5,888 nt of DNA from an uncultured Collinsella sp. (GCA_958445895.1 CAUCTV010000076.1:1-5888); one strand, 5' to 3'. Positions 1 through 5,047 are shown, counted from the stretch's first letter. Notes: generated by a model from the sequence alone, not told the origin. Translations and numbers: made by a program.

Positions 1-294
1 ATGCACTCGGACATGGGCTGGCAGTACCAGCACGAGTCCTACACCTCCAGGCTGGAGGGGGCGGGCATCACCCAGAGCATGTCGCGCAAGGGGAACTGCA
101 TCGACAACGCCGCCACCGAGCAGCTCTTCGGCCACGTGAAGGACGAGTTCTACCGCGGCAGGGAGTGGGGCAGCTTCGAGGACTTCAAGCGCGACCTGGA
201 AGGGTACATAGCCCATTGGAACACGCGGCGCAGGCAGGTAAGATTGAAGGGCCTGACGCCGGAGGAGTTCCGGAGCCGGGCCCTTGCGGCGTAG
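1..294 (+). CDS. IS3-family transposase OrfB, C-terminal part (partial)
   Basis: This is the last 97 residues of a DDE integrase-type transposase, which cuts and joins the IS ends. It starts inside the catalytic core: HSDMGWQYQ carries the second catalytic Asp (D4 here) and the GNCIDNAATE block carries the Glu (E40). Thirty-five residues lie between them, which is the D-35-E spacing of IS3 and retroviral integrases. After the core comes LFGHVKDEFY and then a Trp/Arg-rich end with YIAHWNTRRRQ and LTPEEFR, typical of the IS3 C-terminus. The IS150 group is the likeliest subgroup. The ATG at position 1 is an internal Met, since the motif HSD.GWQY lies in mid-protein in this family. Several AGG Arg codons differ from the host genes downstream, which fits a mobile origin. 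In the family OrfB is usually made as an OrfAB fusion by frameshifting, which cannot be checked here. Confidence 0.93.
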   Translation: MHSDMGWQYQHESYTSRLEGAGITQSMSRKGNCIDNAATEQLFGHVKDEFYRGREWGSFEDFKRDLEGYIAHWNTRRRQVRLKGLTPEEFRSRALAA

Positions 295-308
295 TCGCTA
301 TTTATTCA

Positions 309-332
309 GTCCAAGTTTCGGGGCGCAGTTCA
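309..332 (+). repeat. IS3-family right terminal inverted repeat
   Basis: The 24 nt begin GTCCAAG and end GCAGTTCA. This resembles the right ends of IS150-group elements, which run from GTCCAA through a G-rich centre to a final CA. It lies 14 nt downstream of the transposase stop, the usual position. The exact tip is inferred from the CA end; the left repeat is outside the window. Confidence 0.75.
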
Positions 333-357
333 CAGGCACCTTTGTGGTGGTTTTGCC
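333..357 (+). repeat. Right half of a disrupted intergenic palindrome
   Basis: Positions 333-350 (CAGGCACCTTTGTGGTGG) are identical over 18 nt to 5092-5109, and the following TTTTGC is also shared after one extra A in the other copy. There the sequence is the loop end and right arm of a 12-bp hairpin. Here the left arm is missing and the IS tip takes its place exactly at the junction. The simplest reading is an IS insertion into the loop of a pre-existing palindrome. Confidence 0.75.
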
Positions 358-430
358 GTTTACAGGCGATTTCCTACCGTTCAGCGGACTTTCGCACCAA
401 TGGGGCTTACGCTGCATGCAAGTTTCATCC

Positions 431-443
431 TACAATCGCCCAC
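431..443 (+). promoter_or_regulatory. Possible -10 box and start point for the antiterminator operon
   Basis: TACAAT at 431-436 matches the sigma-70 -10 consensus at five of six positions. Transcription would begin near 443, so the candidate antiterminator hairpin (451-482) would sit near the 5' end of the message, a sensible place for a conditional leader. No good -35 is present; the best-spaced hexamers (about 407-413) match poorly. The call therefore rests on the -10 box and context only. An outward promoter from the IS end is an alternative. Confidence 0.35.
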
Positions 444-450
444 GTGCTCA

Positions 451-482
451 CAAGTTTGTTACTCCTCGGGAGGCATCACTTG
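451..482 (+). promoter_or_regulatory. Candidate RAT (BglG/LicT-type ribonucleic antiterminator)
   Basis: The RNA would form an outer stem 451-455/478-482 (CAAGU with ACUUG), an asymmetric internal loop with UUGUUA on the left and GGCAUC on the right, and an inner stem CUCC/GGAG (462-465/469-472) with loop UCG. Known RATs bound by BglG, LicT and SacY share the arrangement GG-x-UUGUUACUGC, a short loop, then GCAGGCAAAACC. The UUGUUACU segment, a 4-bp inner stem and the GGCA segment occur here at matching distances. Differences are a 3-nt rather than 4-nt apical loop and CAUCACU in place of CAAAACC. The element lies 63 nt upstream of a BglG-family gene and overlaps a terminator. Binding by that protein is inferred. 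Confidence 0.62.
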
Positions 483-544
483 CGCATAATAGAAGACGAG
501 GAATATCGCCCCGTCGTCTAGCGCCGATGTCCGAGGAGTTTTTT
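461..544 (+). terminator. Leader attenuator: terminator overlapping the RAT
   Basis: ACTCCTCGG at 461-469 is the perfect reverse complement of CCGAGGAGT at 531-539 and is followed by six T (539-544). The 61-nt interior folds further: 474-477/526-529 (CATC/GATG), 482-485/521-524 (GCGC/GCGC) and 494-499/514-519 (AGACGA/TCGTCT). It therefore makes one long interrupted hairpin rather than an open loop. Its 5' arm uses the same bases as the inner stem of the candidate RAT, so the two folds exclude each other. Its 3' arm holds the Shine-Dalgarno of the next gene. The large span is atypical for an intrinsic terminator, so it may act partly by hiding the ribosome site. Confidence 0.55.
533..538 (+). 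promoter_or_regulatory. Ribosome binding site inside the terminator arm
   Basis: GAGGAG lies 7 nt before the ATG at 546 and sets this start. The same bases form the 3' arm of the leader terminator, with only six T and a C between arm and start codon. When the terminator fold forms, the site is paired; when the RAT fold forms, it is free. Confidence 0.8.
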
Positions 545-545
545 C

Positions 546-1391
546 ATGCTCATTTTAAAGAAGATCAACAATAACGTTGCTCTCGCCGCCAGCGATGACG
601 GCCGAGAGGTTGTTGTCTTTGGCAAGGGCATCGGTTTTCACGAGATGCCCTACGAGCTTGCCGATGAGTCGCTCATCCAGCGCAAATTCTATAACGTTCC
701 CGAGAGCCTGCAGGATATGGTCGGCACACTTCCCGACGACGTTCTGCTCGCGGCAAGCGACATTGCCTGCTTCGCATCCCAGCAGCTTGGTTGCAAGCTG
801 TCCGGTGGCCTGCCCTTTATCCTGGCAGATCACCTGCAGTTTGCCGTTCAGCGCGACGACGACCAGATCAGCGCTCCCAACCCGCTCGAGCATGAGGTGG
901 CTTTCATCTACCCGCGTGAGCTCGAAATCGGTCAGGCCGCGCTCGCCATCGTGCAAAAGCACACCGGCGCCAAGCTGGGTCAGAACGAGGCCACGAGCAT
1001 CGCGCTCCACATCGTTAACGCCGAGGTCGACGGCATGGGCCGCGCCAAGGACATGGACTTCATCATGAAGAGCACCCGCGTGCTTGACGAGGTAACCCAT
1101 TCCGTGGAAAAGCAGCTCGGCTGCTCGCTCGACACGGCGTCGTACTGCTACATTCGCTTTCTTGCGCACCTGCGCTTTTTGGTTCGCCGCCTTGTTAAGG
1201 GCAGCTGCACGCAGACCGAGAACTCCTCACTGTTTATGCAGGCCGCCCGCGATTTTCCCGAGGCCTACCAGTGTGCGTACGCCATCAACCGCGTGTTCGA
1301 GAAAGAGTTCAAGCAGAGCTGCTCGGACGAGGAGCTCTTGTATCTGATGATGCATATCAACCGTCTGCGATCGGCTTCGCAGACCGAGTGA
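546..1391 (+). CDS. bglG: BglG/LicT-family transcription antiterminator
   Basis: This 281-residue cytoplasmic RNA-binding protein, of normal family length, prevents termination in leaders of beta-glucoside genes when sugar is available. Residues 1-56 are the CAT RNA-binding domain, with the conserved ILKKINNNVAL start and VVVFGKGIGF. Two PTS-regulation domains follow: PRD1 at about 65-165 with H96 (in LADHL) and H155 (in ALHIVNAE), and PRD2 at about 170-281 with H208 (in FLAHLRF) and H270 (in LLYLMMHINRL). These correspond to the four regulatory histidines of LicT. In the family, the cognate EIIB phosphorylates a PRD1 histidine to inactivate and HPr phosphorylates PRD2 to activate. The start is fixed by GAGGAG 7 nt upstream and by the CAT domain starting at once. 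The cognate EII lies 118 nt downstream. A candidate RAT/terminator precedes the gene, suggesting autoregulation. The end SASQTE is short and ordinary. Confidence 0.93.
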   Translation: MLILKKINNNVALAASDDGREVVVFGKGIGFHEMPYELADESLIQRKFYNVPESLQDMVGTLPDDVLLAASDIACFASQQLGCKLSGGLPFILADHLQFAVQRDDDQISAPNPLEHEVAFIYPRELEIGQAALAIVQKHTGAKLGQNEATSIALHIVNAEVDGMGRAKDMDFIMKSTRVLDEVTHSVEKQLGCSLDTASYCYIRFLAHLRFLVRRLVKGSCTQTENSSLFMQAARDFPEAYQCAYAINRVFEKEFKQSCSDEELLYLMMHINRLRSASQTE

Positions 1392-1396
1392 GTAAA

Positions 1397-1413
1397 GCCG
1401 CCAGCCCGGCGGC
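1397..1413 (+). other. Small hairpin after the antiterminator stop codon
   Basis: GCCGCC (1397-1402) pairs with GGCGGC (1408-1413) around the loop AGCCC, starting 5 nt after the TGA. The nearest T run (1428-1432) is 14 nt past the stem, too far for a standard intrinsic terminator. An mRNA-stabilising or processing hairpin between the two genes is more likely. Confidence 0.5.
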
Positions 1414-1432
1414 AATCGCAACAATTCTTTTT

Positions 1433-1480
1433 GGTTTCTAACTGCGGGCAAGGTACCGGCTCGCGGTAGGGGATATTTTT
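1433..1480 (+). promoter_or_regulatory. Possible degenerate second RAT with weak terminator-like hairpin
   Basis: Between the antiterminator and EII genes, 1433-1457 reads like a shortened RAT: GGTTT, then ACTGC, then GGGCAAG and a closing ACC that can pair with the opening GGT. It lacks a proper apical loop. ACTGCGGGC (1441-1449) also pairs with GCTCGCGGT (1459-1467), nine pairs with two G-U, around a 9-nt loop, and TTTTT (1476-1480) follows after 8 nt. This resembles the second RAT/terminator between bglG and bglF in E. coli. Both halves are imperfect, so chance is a real possibility. Confidence 0.3.
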
Positions 1481-1509
1481 GTCGAAATTTGGAAAAGAGA
1501 GGACAGATC

Positions 1510-2949
1510 ATGGCAGGTAAATACGACGATCTTGCTGCCCAGATCGTAGAGCTGGTTGGCGGCAAGTCCAACGTCAAATGCGTCGCACACTGCATTACCC
1601 GTGTTCGTTTTAAGCTCAAGGACGAGTCGAAGGCCAATGACGAGGCAATCTCCGAGCTGCCCAACGTCATCAAGGTCATGCACGCCAACGGCCAGTACCA
1701 GGTTGTTGTGGGCAACATCGTCGAGGACGTCTACGACGCCGTTCTCAAGGCCGGCGGTTTTAGCGACGGCGGCGCCGTCGACGCCGATGACGACGATGCC
1801 GCTCCCAAGGGCGTTACCGATGTGATCATCGACCTCATCTCGGGCATCTTCGCCCCCATGCTCGGCACCTTCGCCGCTGCCGGTATCATGAAGGGCCTGC
1901 TGGCGCTCGCTACCTTCCTGGTCCCGAGCTTTGCCAACGACGGCGCCTACACGCTGCTCTACACCGTCGCTGACGGCATGTTCTACTTCCTGCCCGTGGT
2001 GCTTGGCTTTACCGCGGCCAAGAAGTTCAAGATGAGCGAGTTCAACGGCATGGCCATCGCCTTTGCCCTGGTGTATCCCACCATGGTTGCCCTGACCTCG
2101 GGCGAGGTTGTCGGCTCCGTCGAGCTCGGCTTTGCTGGCACCTTCTCTTGGTACACCACGTTCCTGGGCCTGCCGCTCATCATGCCTGCCTCGGGTTACA
2201 CCAGCTCCGTTATCCCCATCCTGCTCATGGTCTGGTTTGGCTCCACCCTCGAGCACTGGGTTAAGAAGTGGATGCCCGCTTCTATGAAGATGTTCTTCAC
2301 CCCGCTGATCGTCGTCACCGTTACCGTCACCCTTGGCTATCTGGTCATTGGCCCCATCGCCACGCTCATCACCAACCTGCTTGGTGAGTTCTTCGCGCTG
2401 CTGTTTGGCCTGCCCATGATCGGCTCCCTCCTGGGCTGCACCCTCGTCGGTGCCTTCTGGATGTGCCTGGTCATCTTTGGCTTCCACTGGTCGCTCGTGC
2501 CCATCGCGCTGGTCAACCTGTCCACTCTGGGCCACGACTACATCCTGGGCTCCGTTATCGCCCACTCCTTCTCGCTGGGCGCCGTGCTCTTCGCCATGTA
2601 TCTCAAGAACAAGGACGAGAAGTTCCGCGGTATCGCGCTGCCGGCCATGATCTCCGCCTTCTTCTTTGGTGTCACCGAGCCCGCTATCTACGGTGTCGCC
2701 CTGCCCGATAAGAAGGCCTTCATCAACGCCAGCATCGGTTCTGCTGTGGGCGGCCTCATCATTGGTCTCTCCGGCGCCGTGGTGTACATGTCCGGTGGTC
2801 TGGGCGTCTTCAACTGGCTGTCCTTCATCGACCCCTCCGGTGTTAACGGCATCAACCACATGATCTGGGCTATCGTTGCCTCTTTCGTGGGTGCCGCCGT
2901 GGGCTTTGCGATCGAGTTTGCCACCTACAAGCCCGAGGCTGCCAAGTAG
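1510..2949 (+). CDS. bglF: PTS beta-glucoside-family EIIBC permease, no IIA domain
   Basis: This 479-residue inner-membrane permease takes up a beta-glucoside and phosphorylates it at C6. The IIB domain spans about 1-82: the phosphorylated Cys is C28 in AHCITRVRF, and GQYQVVVGN (61-69) is the other conserved IIB block. An acidic linker (about 83-101, with DADDDD) leads to the multi-spanning IIC domain (about 102-470). That domain has FGFHWSLVPI with H326 and the sugar-site signature GVTEPAIYGV from G387, including E390. BglF is about 625 residues because it ends with IIA; this protein stops at KPEAAK after IIC, so a separate glucose-type IIA must donate phosphate. The same IIBC layout is seen in E. 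coli AscF. The start at 1510 follows GAGAGGA with a 6-nt gap and begins the IIB fold; an upstream in-frame ATG at 1489 has no such site. The symbol marks the family; arbutin, salicin and cellobiose are possible substrates. Confidence 0.92.
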   Translation: MAGKYDDLAAQIVELVGGKSNVKCVAHCITRVRFKLKDESKANDEAISELPNVIKVMHANGQYQVVVGNIVEDVYDAVLKAGGFSDGGAVDADDDDAAPKGVTDVIIDLISGIFAPMLGTFAAAGIMKGLLALATFLVPSFANDGAYTLLYTVADGMFYFLPVVLGFTAAKKFKMSEFNGMAIAFALVYPTMVALTSGEVVGSVELGFAGTFSWYTTFLGLPLIMPASGYTSSVIPILLMVWFGSTLEHWVKKWMPASMKMFFTPLIVVTVTVTLGYLVIGPIATLITNLLGEFFALLFGLPMIGSLLGCTLVGAFWMCLVIFGFHWSLVPIALVNLSTLGHDYILGSVIAHSFSLGAVLFAMYLKNKDEKFRGIALPAMISAFFFGVTEPAIYGVALPDKKAFINASIGSAVGGLIIGLSGAVVYMSGGLGVFNWLSFIDPSGVNGINHMIWAIVASFVGAAVGFAIEFATYKPEAAK

Positions 2950-2976
2950 CCCAAACGACAAAGACTCGGTACCAAG

Positions 2977-3007
2977 CCGGCGGGGGGAGCGCCCCGCCGG
3001 TTTTTTT
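2977..3007 (+). terminator. Strong intrinsic terminator after the EIIBC gene
   Basis: CCGGCGGGG (2977-2985) pairs perfectly with CCCCGCCGG (2992-3000) around the 6-nt loop GGAGCG and runs straight into seven T (3001-3007). It lies 27 nt after the EIIBC stop. It should end most transcripts of the antiterminator-EIIBC unit, leaving the glucosidase gene to its own promoter or to read-through. Confidence 0.92.
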
Positions 3008-3052
3008 CAAAGGGGCTAGATGCCATGCGCTCGTCCGAGCGACTGCCCAAAA

Positions 3053-3208
3053 TCAAAACCATGCCGGATTACGGGGCTGAAACGGTGAGTGCTGACCATA
3101 CCCCGTTTTTCCGTAAACTGACAAGCCTCCTACCTGCGGTTTTGTCCTTGCCGTTTCTGGCATGCTCAAGGGGCACTGGTTCTGCCCCGTAAACCGGCAT
3201 GGTTTTGA
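3053..3208 (+). repeat. Structured inverted-arm element, copy 1
   Basis: The left arm 3053-3077 and right arm 3184-3208 are reverse complements at 24 of 25 positions; the one exception is A3068 facing A3193. The 106-nt loop contains CAAGCC..CTACCTGCGGTTTT (3122-3143), shared with copy 2, and a small hairpin AAACTG/CGGTTT (3115-3120/3137-3142). The shared core begins 45 nt after the left arm and ends 40 nt before the right arm, almost the same geometry as copy 2. It could be a MITE-like insertion or a leader RNA structure. Confidence 0.75.
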
Positions 3209-3237
3209 ACCTGCCAATAAGGGACAGGTTTATTTTG
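3208..3237 (+). other. Hairpin with T-rich tail between the two elements
   Basis: AACCTG (3208-3213) pairs with CAGGTT (3225-3230) around an 11-nt loop, and TATTTT follows. The stem is short and A/T-ended, so this is at best a weak terminator. The string GGGACAGGTTTATTTT resembles recurring intergenic palindromes I recall from many bacteria, but this could not be checked. Confidence 0.35.
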
Positions 3238-3340
3238 GTCGGTTTTATCTGGGCAAACGTCGTCTCCGTCAGCTCCGTCCGCATATCTTAAGCCGGCATA
3301 GTTTCGTTGGGTCGGTCCGTGCGCGTCCCGCAACATGCCT

Positions 3341-3502
3341 CGCCACGAAACCGGCCTATCTACTACGTTTAAGTGGTAGGGGCCAACCACACGGTGGTTT
3401 TTCGAAAACCGCCAAGCCGTCTACCTGCGGTTTTATTTTTGACAATTGCGGCGTGGTCGGGGGTTCACGACTAAACGTAGTAGATGGGCCGGTTTCGTGG
3501 CG
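3341..3502 (+). repeat. Structured inverted-arm element, copy 2
   Basis: The left arm 3341-3371 and right arm 3472-3502 are reverse complements at 30 of 31 positions. The remaining pair is T3357 with G3486, a G-U in RNA, so the RNA stem would be unbroken for 31 bp. The 100-nt loop carries the same core as copy 1 (3413-3434), starting 42 nt after the left arm and ending 37 nt before the right arm. The arms of the two copies share AAACC, GCC and TACG in order but otherwise differ, while each copy keeps its own complementarity. It ends 96 nt before the glucosidase start codon. Confidence 0.8.
3393..3440 (+). promoter_or_regulatory. Two mutually exclusive hairpins with T-run inside copy 2
   Basis: GGTGGTTTT (3393-3401) can pair with AAAACCGCC (3405-3413) around the loop TCG. 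Alternatively AAAACCGC (3405-3412) pairs with GCGGTTTT (3427-3434), followed by ATTTTT (3435-3440). The second fold looks like an intrinsic terminator and the first would block it, as in attenuators. Copy 1 keeps weaker versions of both stems (GTTT/AAAC and AAACTG/CGGTTT) but lacks the T run. Regulation of the downstream gene is inferred. Confidence 0.45.
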
Positions 3503-3542
3503 GCCGACTCAACGCGAACTCCGATCGGGACGCAAATTACCT

Positions 3543-3567
3543 CGTGGACGCCGCTTCGGCGTCCACG
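3543..3567 (+). other. Perfect 11-bp hairpin in the glucosidase leader
   Basis: CGTGGACGCCG (3543-3553) pairs without a mismatch with CGGCGTCCACG (3557-3567) around the loop CTT. It lies 19 nt before the Shine-Dalgarno at 3587. No T run follows, so it is not a terminator. Roles as a 5' mRNA stabiliser, a processing boundary or a protein-binding dyad are open. Confidence 0.7.
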
Positions 3568-3586
3568 CAACATCCCAACACGTACG

Positions 3587-3593
3587 AAAGGAG
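3587..3593 (+). promoter_or_regulatory. Ribosome binding site fixing the glucosidase start
   Basis: AAAGGAG lies 5 nt before the ATG at 3599. The open frame extends upstream to an ATG at 3446, but this site and the GH1 family's N-terminal pattern both select 3599. Confidence 0.9.
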
Positions 3594-3598
3594 CCAAC

Positions 3599-5047
3599 AT
3601 GGCTTTTCCCGATGGATTTCTGTGGGGCGGTGCCACTGCCGCCAATCAGTGCGAAGGCGGATACAACGAGGACGGCAAGGGCCTCGGCGTTCCCGACATC
3701 ATGACCGGCGGCACGGTCTCCGAGCCGCGCCACATTACCGACGGCATTCTGCCCCAGTACCACTATCCCAGCCACGAGGCCGTGGACATGTACCATCACT
3801 ATCTCGACGACATCAAGCTTTTTGGCGAGATGGGCTTTAAGTGCTACCGCATGTCCATCAACTGGAGCCGTATCTTCCCCAACGGCGACGAGGCCGAGCC
3901 CAACCAGGCCGGCATCGAGTTCTACCGCCGTGTGTTCCAGGCCTGTCAGGAGCAGGGCATCGAGCCCATGGTCACCCTTAGCCACTATGAGCTGCCTTAT
4001 GGTCTGTCCAAAAACTACGGAGGCTGGAAGAACCCCAAGCTCATCGATTTCTACCTCAACTACGCCCGCACCGTCATGACCGAGTACAAGGGCCTGGTGC
4101 GCTACTGGCTCACCTTTAACGAAATCAATTGCCTGCTCATGGGCGGCTTTGGCGGCGTGATGGGCGGCGGCATGGTGCCCGAGGCAACCGACACGCCCAT
4201 GGCCTTTGGCGACTGCGACTGGGACGACCCACAGGCGCGCTTCGATGCCCTGCACCATCAGTTCCTGGCGAGCGCCAAGTGCGTCACCATGGGCCATCAG
4301 ATCGATCCCCAGAACAAGATCGGCTGCATGATCGCCGGCAACGCCTGCTACCCGCACACGTGCAATCCGGCAGACGTTCTGGCCGCACAAAAGCAGCAGC
4401 GCGAGATGAACTTCTACTGCGGCGACGTGCAGGTGCGCGGTGCGTATCCCTCGTGGGCGCCCAGCGTGTGGCGCCGCGAAGGCGTGCACGTGGAGGTTTC
4501 GCCCGAGGACGCCGCCACGCTGGCCGCCGGCAAGGTCGACTTCTACAGCTTTAGCTACTACATGAGCGCCACGGCCACGGCTGACCCGGTGCTGCTGGAG
4601 CAGGGCAACATCTTTGGTGGCGCCGGCAACGAGTACCTCAAGAAGAGCGATTGGGGTTGGGCGATCGACCCCGAGGGCCTGCGTTACTACCTGGAGGAGG
4701 TCTACGACCGCTACCAGGTGCCGCTGATGATCGTCGAGAACGGCCTGGGCGCGGTGGACGAGGTCGAGGCGGACGGTGCGATTCACGACGGCTACCGCAT
4801 CGATTACCTGCGCGAGCATATCAAGCAGATGGAGATTGCCATCGAGGACGGCGTGGACCTGATGGGCTACACCATGTGGGGCTGCATCGATTTGGTGAGC
4901 GCCTCGACCGGCGAGATGAAGAAGCGCTACGGCTTCATCTACGTCGACAAGGACAACGACGGCAACGGCACGCTCGCCCGCAGCCGCAAGGACAGCTTCT
5001 TCTGGTACAAGAAGGTCATCGCCACCAACGGCGCCGACCTGGCCTAG
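3599..5047 (+). CDS. bglA: 6-phospho-beta-glucosidase, glycoside hydrolase family 1
   Basis: This 482-residue cytoplasmic enzyme, the usual length for BglA/AscB-type GH1 proteins (about 475-480), hydrolyses PTS-imported 6-phospho-beta-glucosides to glucose 6-phosphate and an aglycone or sugar. It starts with FPDGFLWGGATAANQCEG (Q17 in the sugar site) and spans one TIM barrel. H129 lies in LSHYELP. TFNEIN carries N174 and the acid/base E175. IVENGLG carries the nucleophile E380. The phosphate-binding loop SASTGEMKKRYG supplies S434, K442 and Y444, matching the Ser-Lys-Tyr set of 6-phospho-glycosidases rather than plain beta-glucosidases. No signal peptide is seen. It follows the EIIBC gene but is separated by a strong terminator and 591 nt of structured leader, so it is probably expressed or tuned separately. 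Substrate choice among cellobiose, salicin and arbutin phosphates cannot be read from the sequence. Confidence 0.95.
   Translation: MAFPDGFLWGGATAANQCEGGYNEDGKGLGVPDIMTGGTVSEPRHITDGILPQYHYPSHEAVDMYHHYLDDIKLFGEMGFKCYRMSINWSRIFPNGDEAEPNQAGIEFYRRVFQACQEQGIEPMVTLSHYELPYGLSKNYGGWKNPKLIDFYLNYARTVMTEYKGLVRYWLTFNEINCLLMGGFGGVMGGGMVPEATDTPMAFGDCDWDDPQARFDALHHQFLASAKCVTMGHQIDPQNKIGCMIAGNACYPHTCNPADVLAAQKQQREMNFYCGDVQVRGAYPSWAPSVWRREGVHVEVSPEDAATLAAGKVDFYSFSYYMSATATADPVLLEQGNIFGGAGNEYLKKSDWGWAIDPEGLRYYLEEVYDRYQVPLMIVENGLGAVDEVEADGAIHDGYRIDYLREHIKQMEIAIEDGVDLMGYTMWGCIDLVSASTGEMKKRYGFIYVDKDNDGNGTLARSRKDSFFWYKKVIATNGADLA

Larger units (their letters stand above)
1..332 (+). mobile_element. Right-hand end of an IS3-family insertion sequence (5' part outside window)
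   Basis: The segment combines the end of an IS3-type OrfB with a terminal inverted repeat 14 nt after its stop codon. The repeat ends in CA, as expected for the TG...CA tips of this family. The left end, OrfA and the first catalytic Asp lie upstream of the window, so completeness cannot be judged. The retained right end and open reading frame suggest a fairly intact copy. The sequence right after the tip matches half of an intergenic palindrome present in full at 5077-5109, so the IS seems to have landed inside such a palindrome. Confidence 0.85.
3008..3598 (+). other. 591-nt gene-free region with structured repeats
   Basis: I see no convincing gene here: the open frames lack ribosome sites, cross the inverted repeats or run into the glucosidase in another frame. 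The region holds a small hairpin CGCTC/GAGCG (3028-3032/3037-3041), two large inverted-arm elements (3053-3208, 3341-3502), a terminator-like hairpin inside the second, and a perfect 11-bp hairpin before the ribosome site. Between the elements, GCCG/CGGC (3292-3295/3352-3355) plus GTTTCGT/ACGAAAC (3301-3307/3345-3351) could compete for the left arm of element 2. No clear promoter with both hexamers was found. A TTGACA at 3439-3444 has no partner -10. Confidence 0.7.

Noticed and set aside
413..420. TGCATGCA palindrome as operator
   Set aside because: An 8-nt palindrome is expected by chance, and no second half-site or known regulator consensus accompanies it.
555..1169. 204-codon open frame on the minus strand
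   Set aside because: It is antisense to the CAT and PRD1 part of the antiterminator gene, has no recognised domain, and begins within that gene.
1438..2961. 507-codon open frame on the minus strand
   Set aside because: It mirrors the EIIBC gene almost exactly. Its product is rich in Gly, Asp, His and Glu with no recognisable fold, no ribosome site is evident, and it crosses into flanking non-coding sequence. It is a product of G/C-ending codons on the other strand.
3439..3444. Perfect TTGACA as -35 box
   Set aside because: No -10-like hexamer lies 16-18 nt downstream (3461-3468 is G-rich); TAAACG at 3472 is too far away.
3446..3598. Upstream extension of the glucosidase to the ATG at 3446
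   Set aside because: The 51 extra codons cover the right arm of element 2 and the leader hairpin. The family starts at FPDGFLWG, and AAAGGAG 5 nt before 3599 gives a clear start.
3008..3598. CRISPR array
   Set aside because: The repeats here are inverted arms and one shared core about 290 nt apart, not short direct repeats with regular spacers.
3162..3704. 180-codon + strand frame spanning both elements and entering the glucosidase
   Set aside because: It is composed of the repeat elements and then overlaps the glucosidase start in another frame; there is no ribosome site or family resemblance. The minus-strand frame 3166-3390 encodes a similar peptide only because the arms of element 2 are inverted copies.
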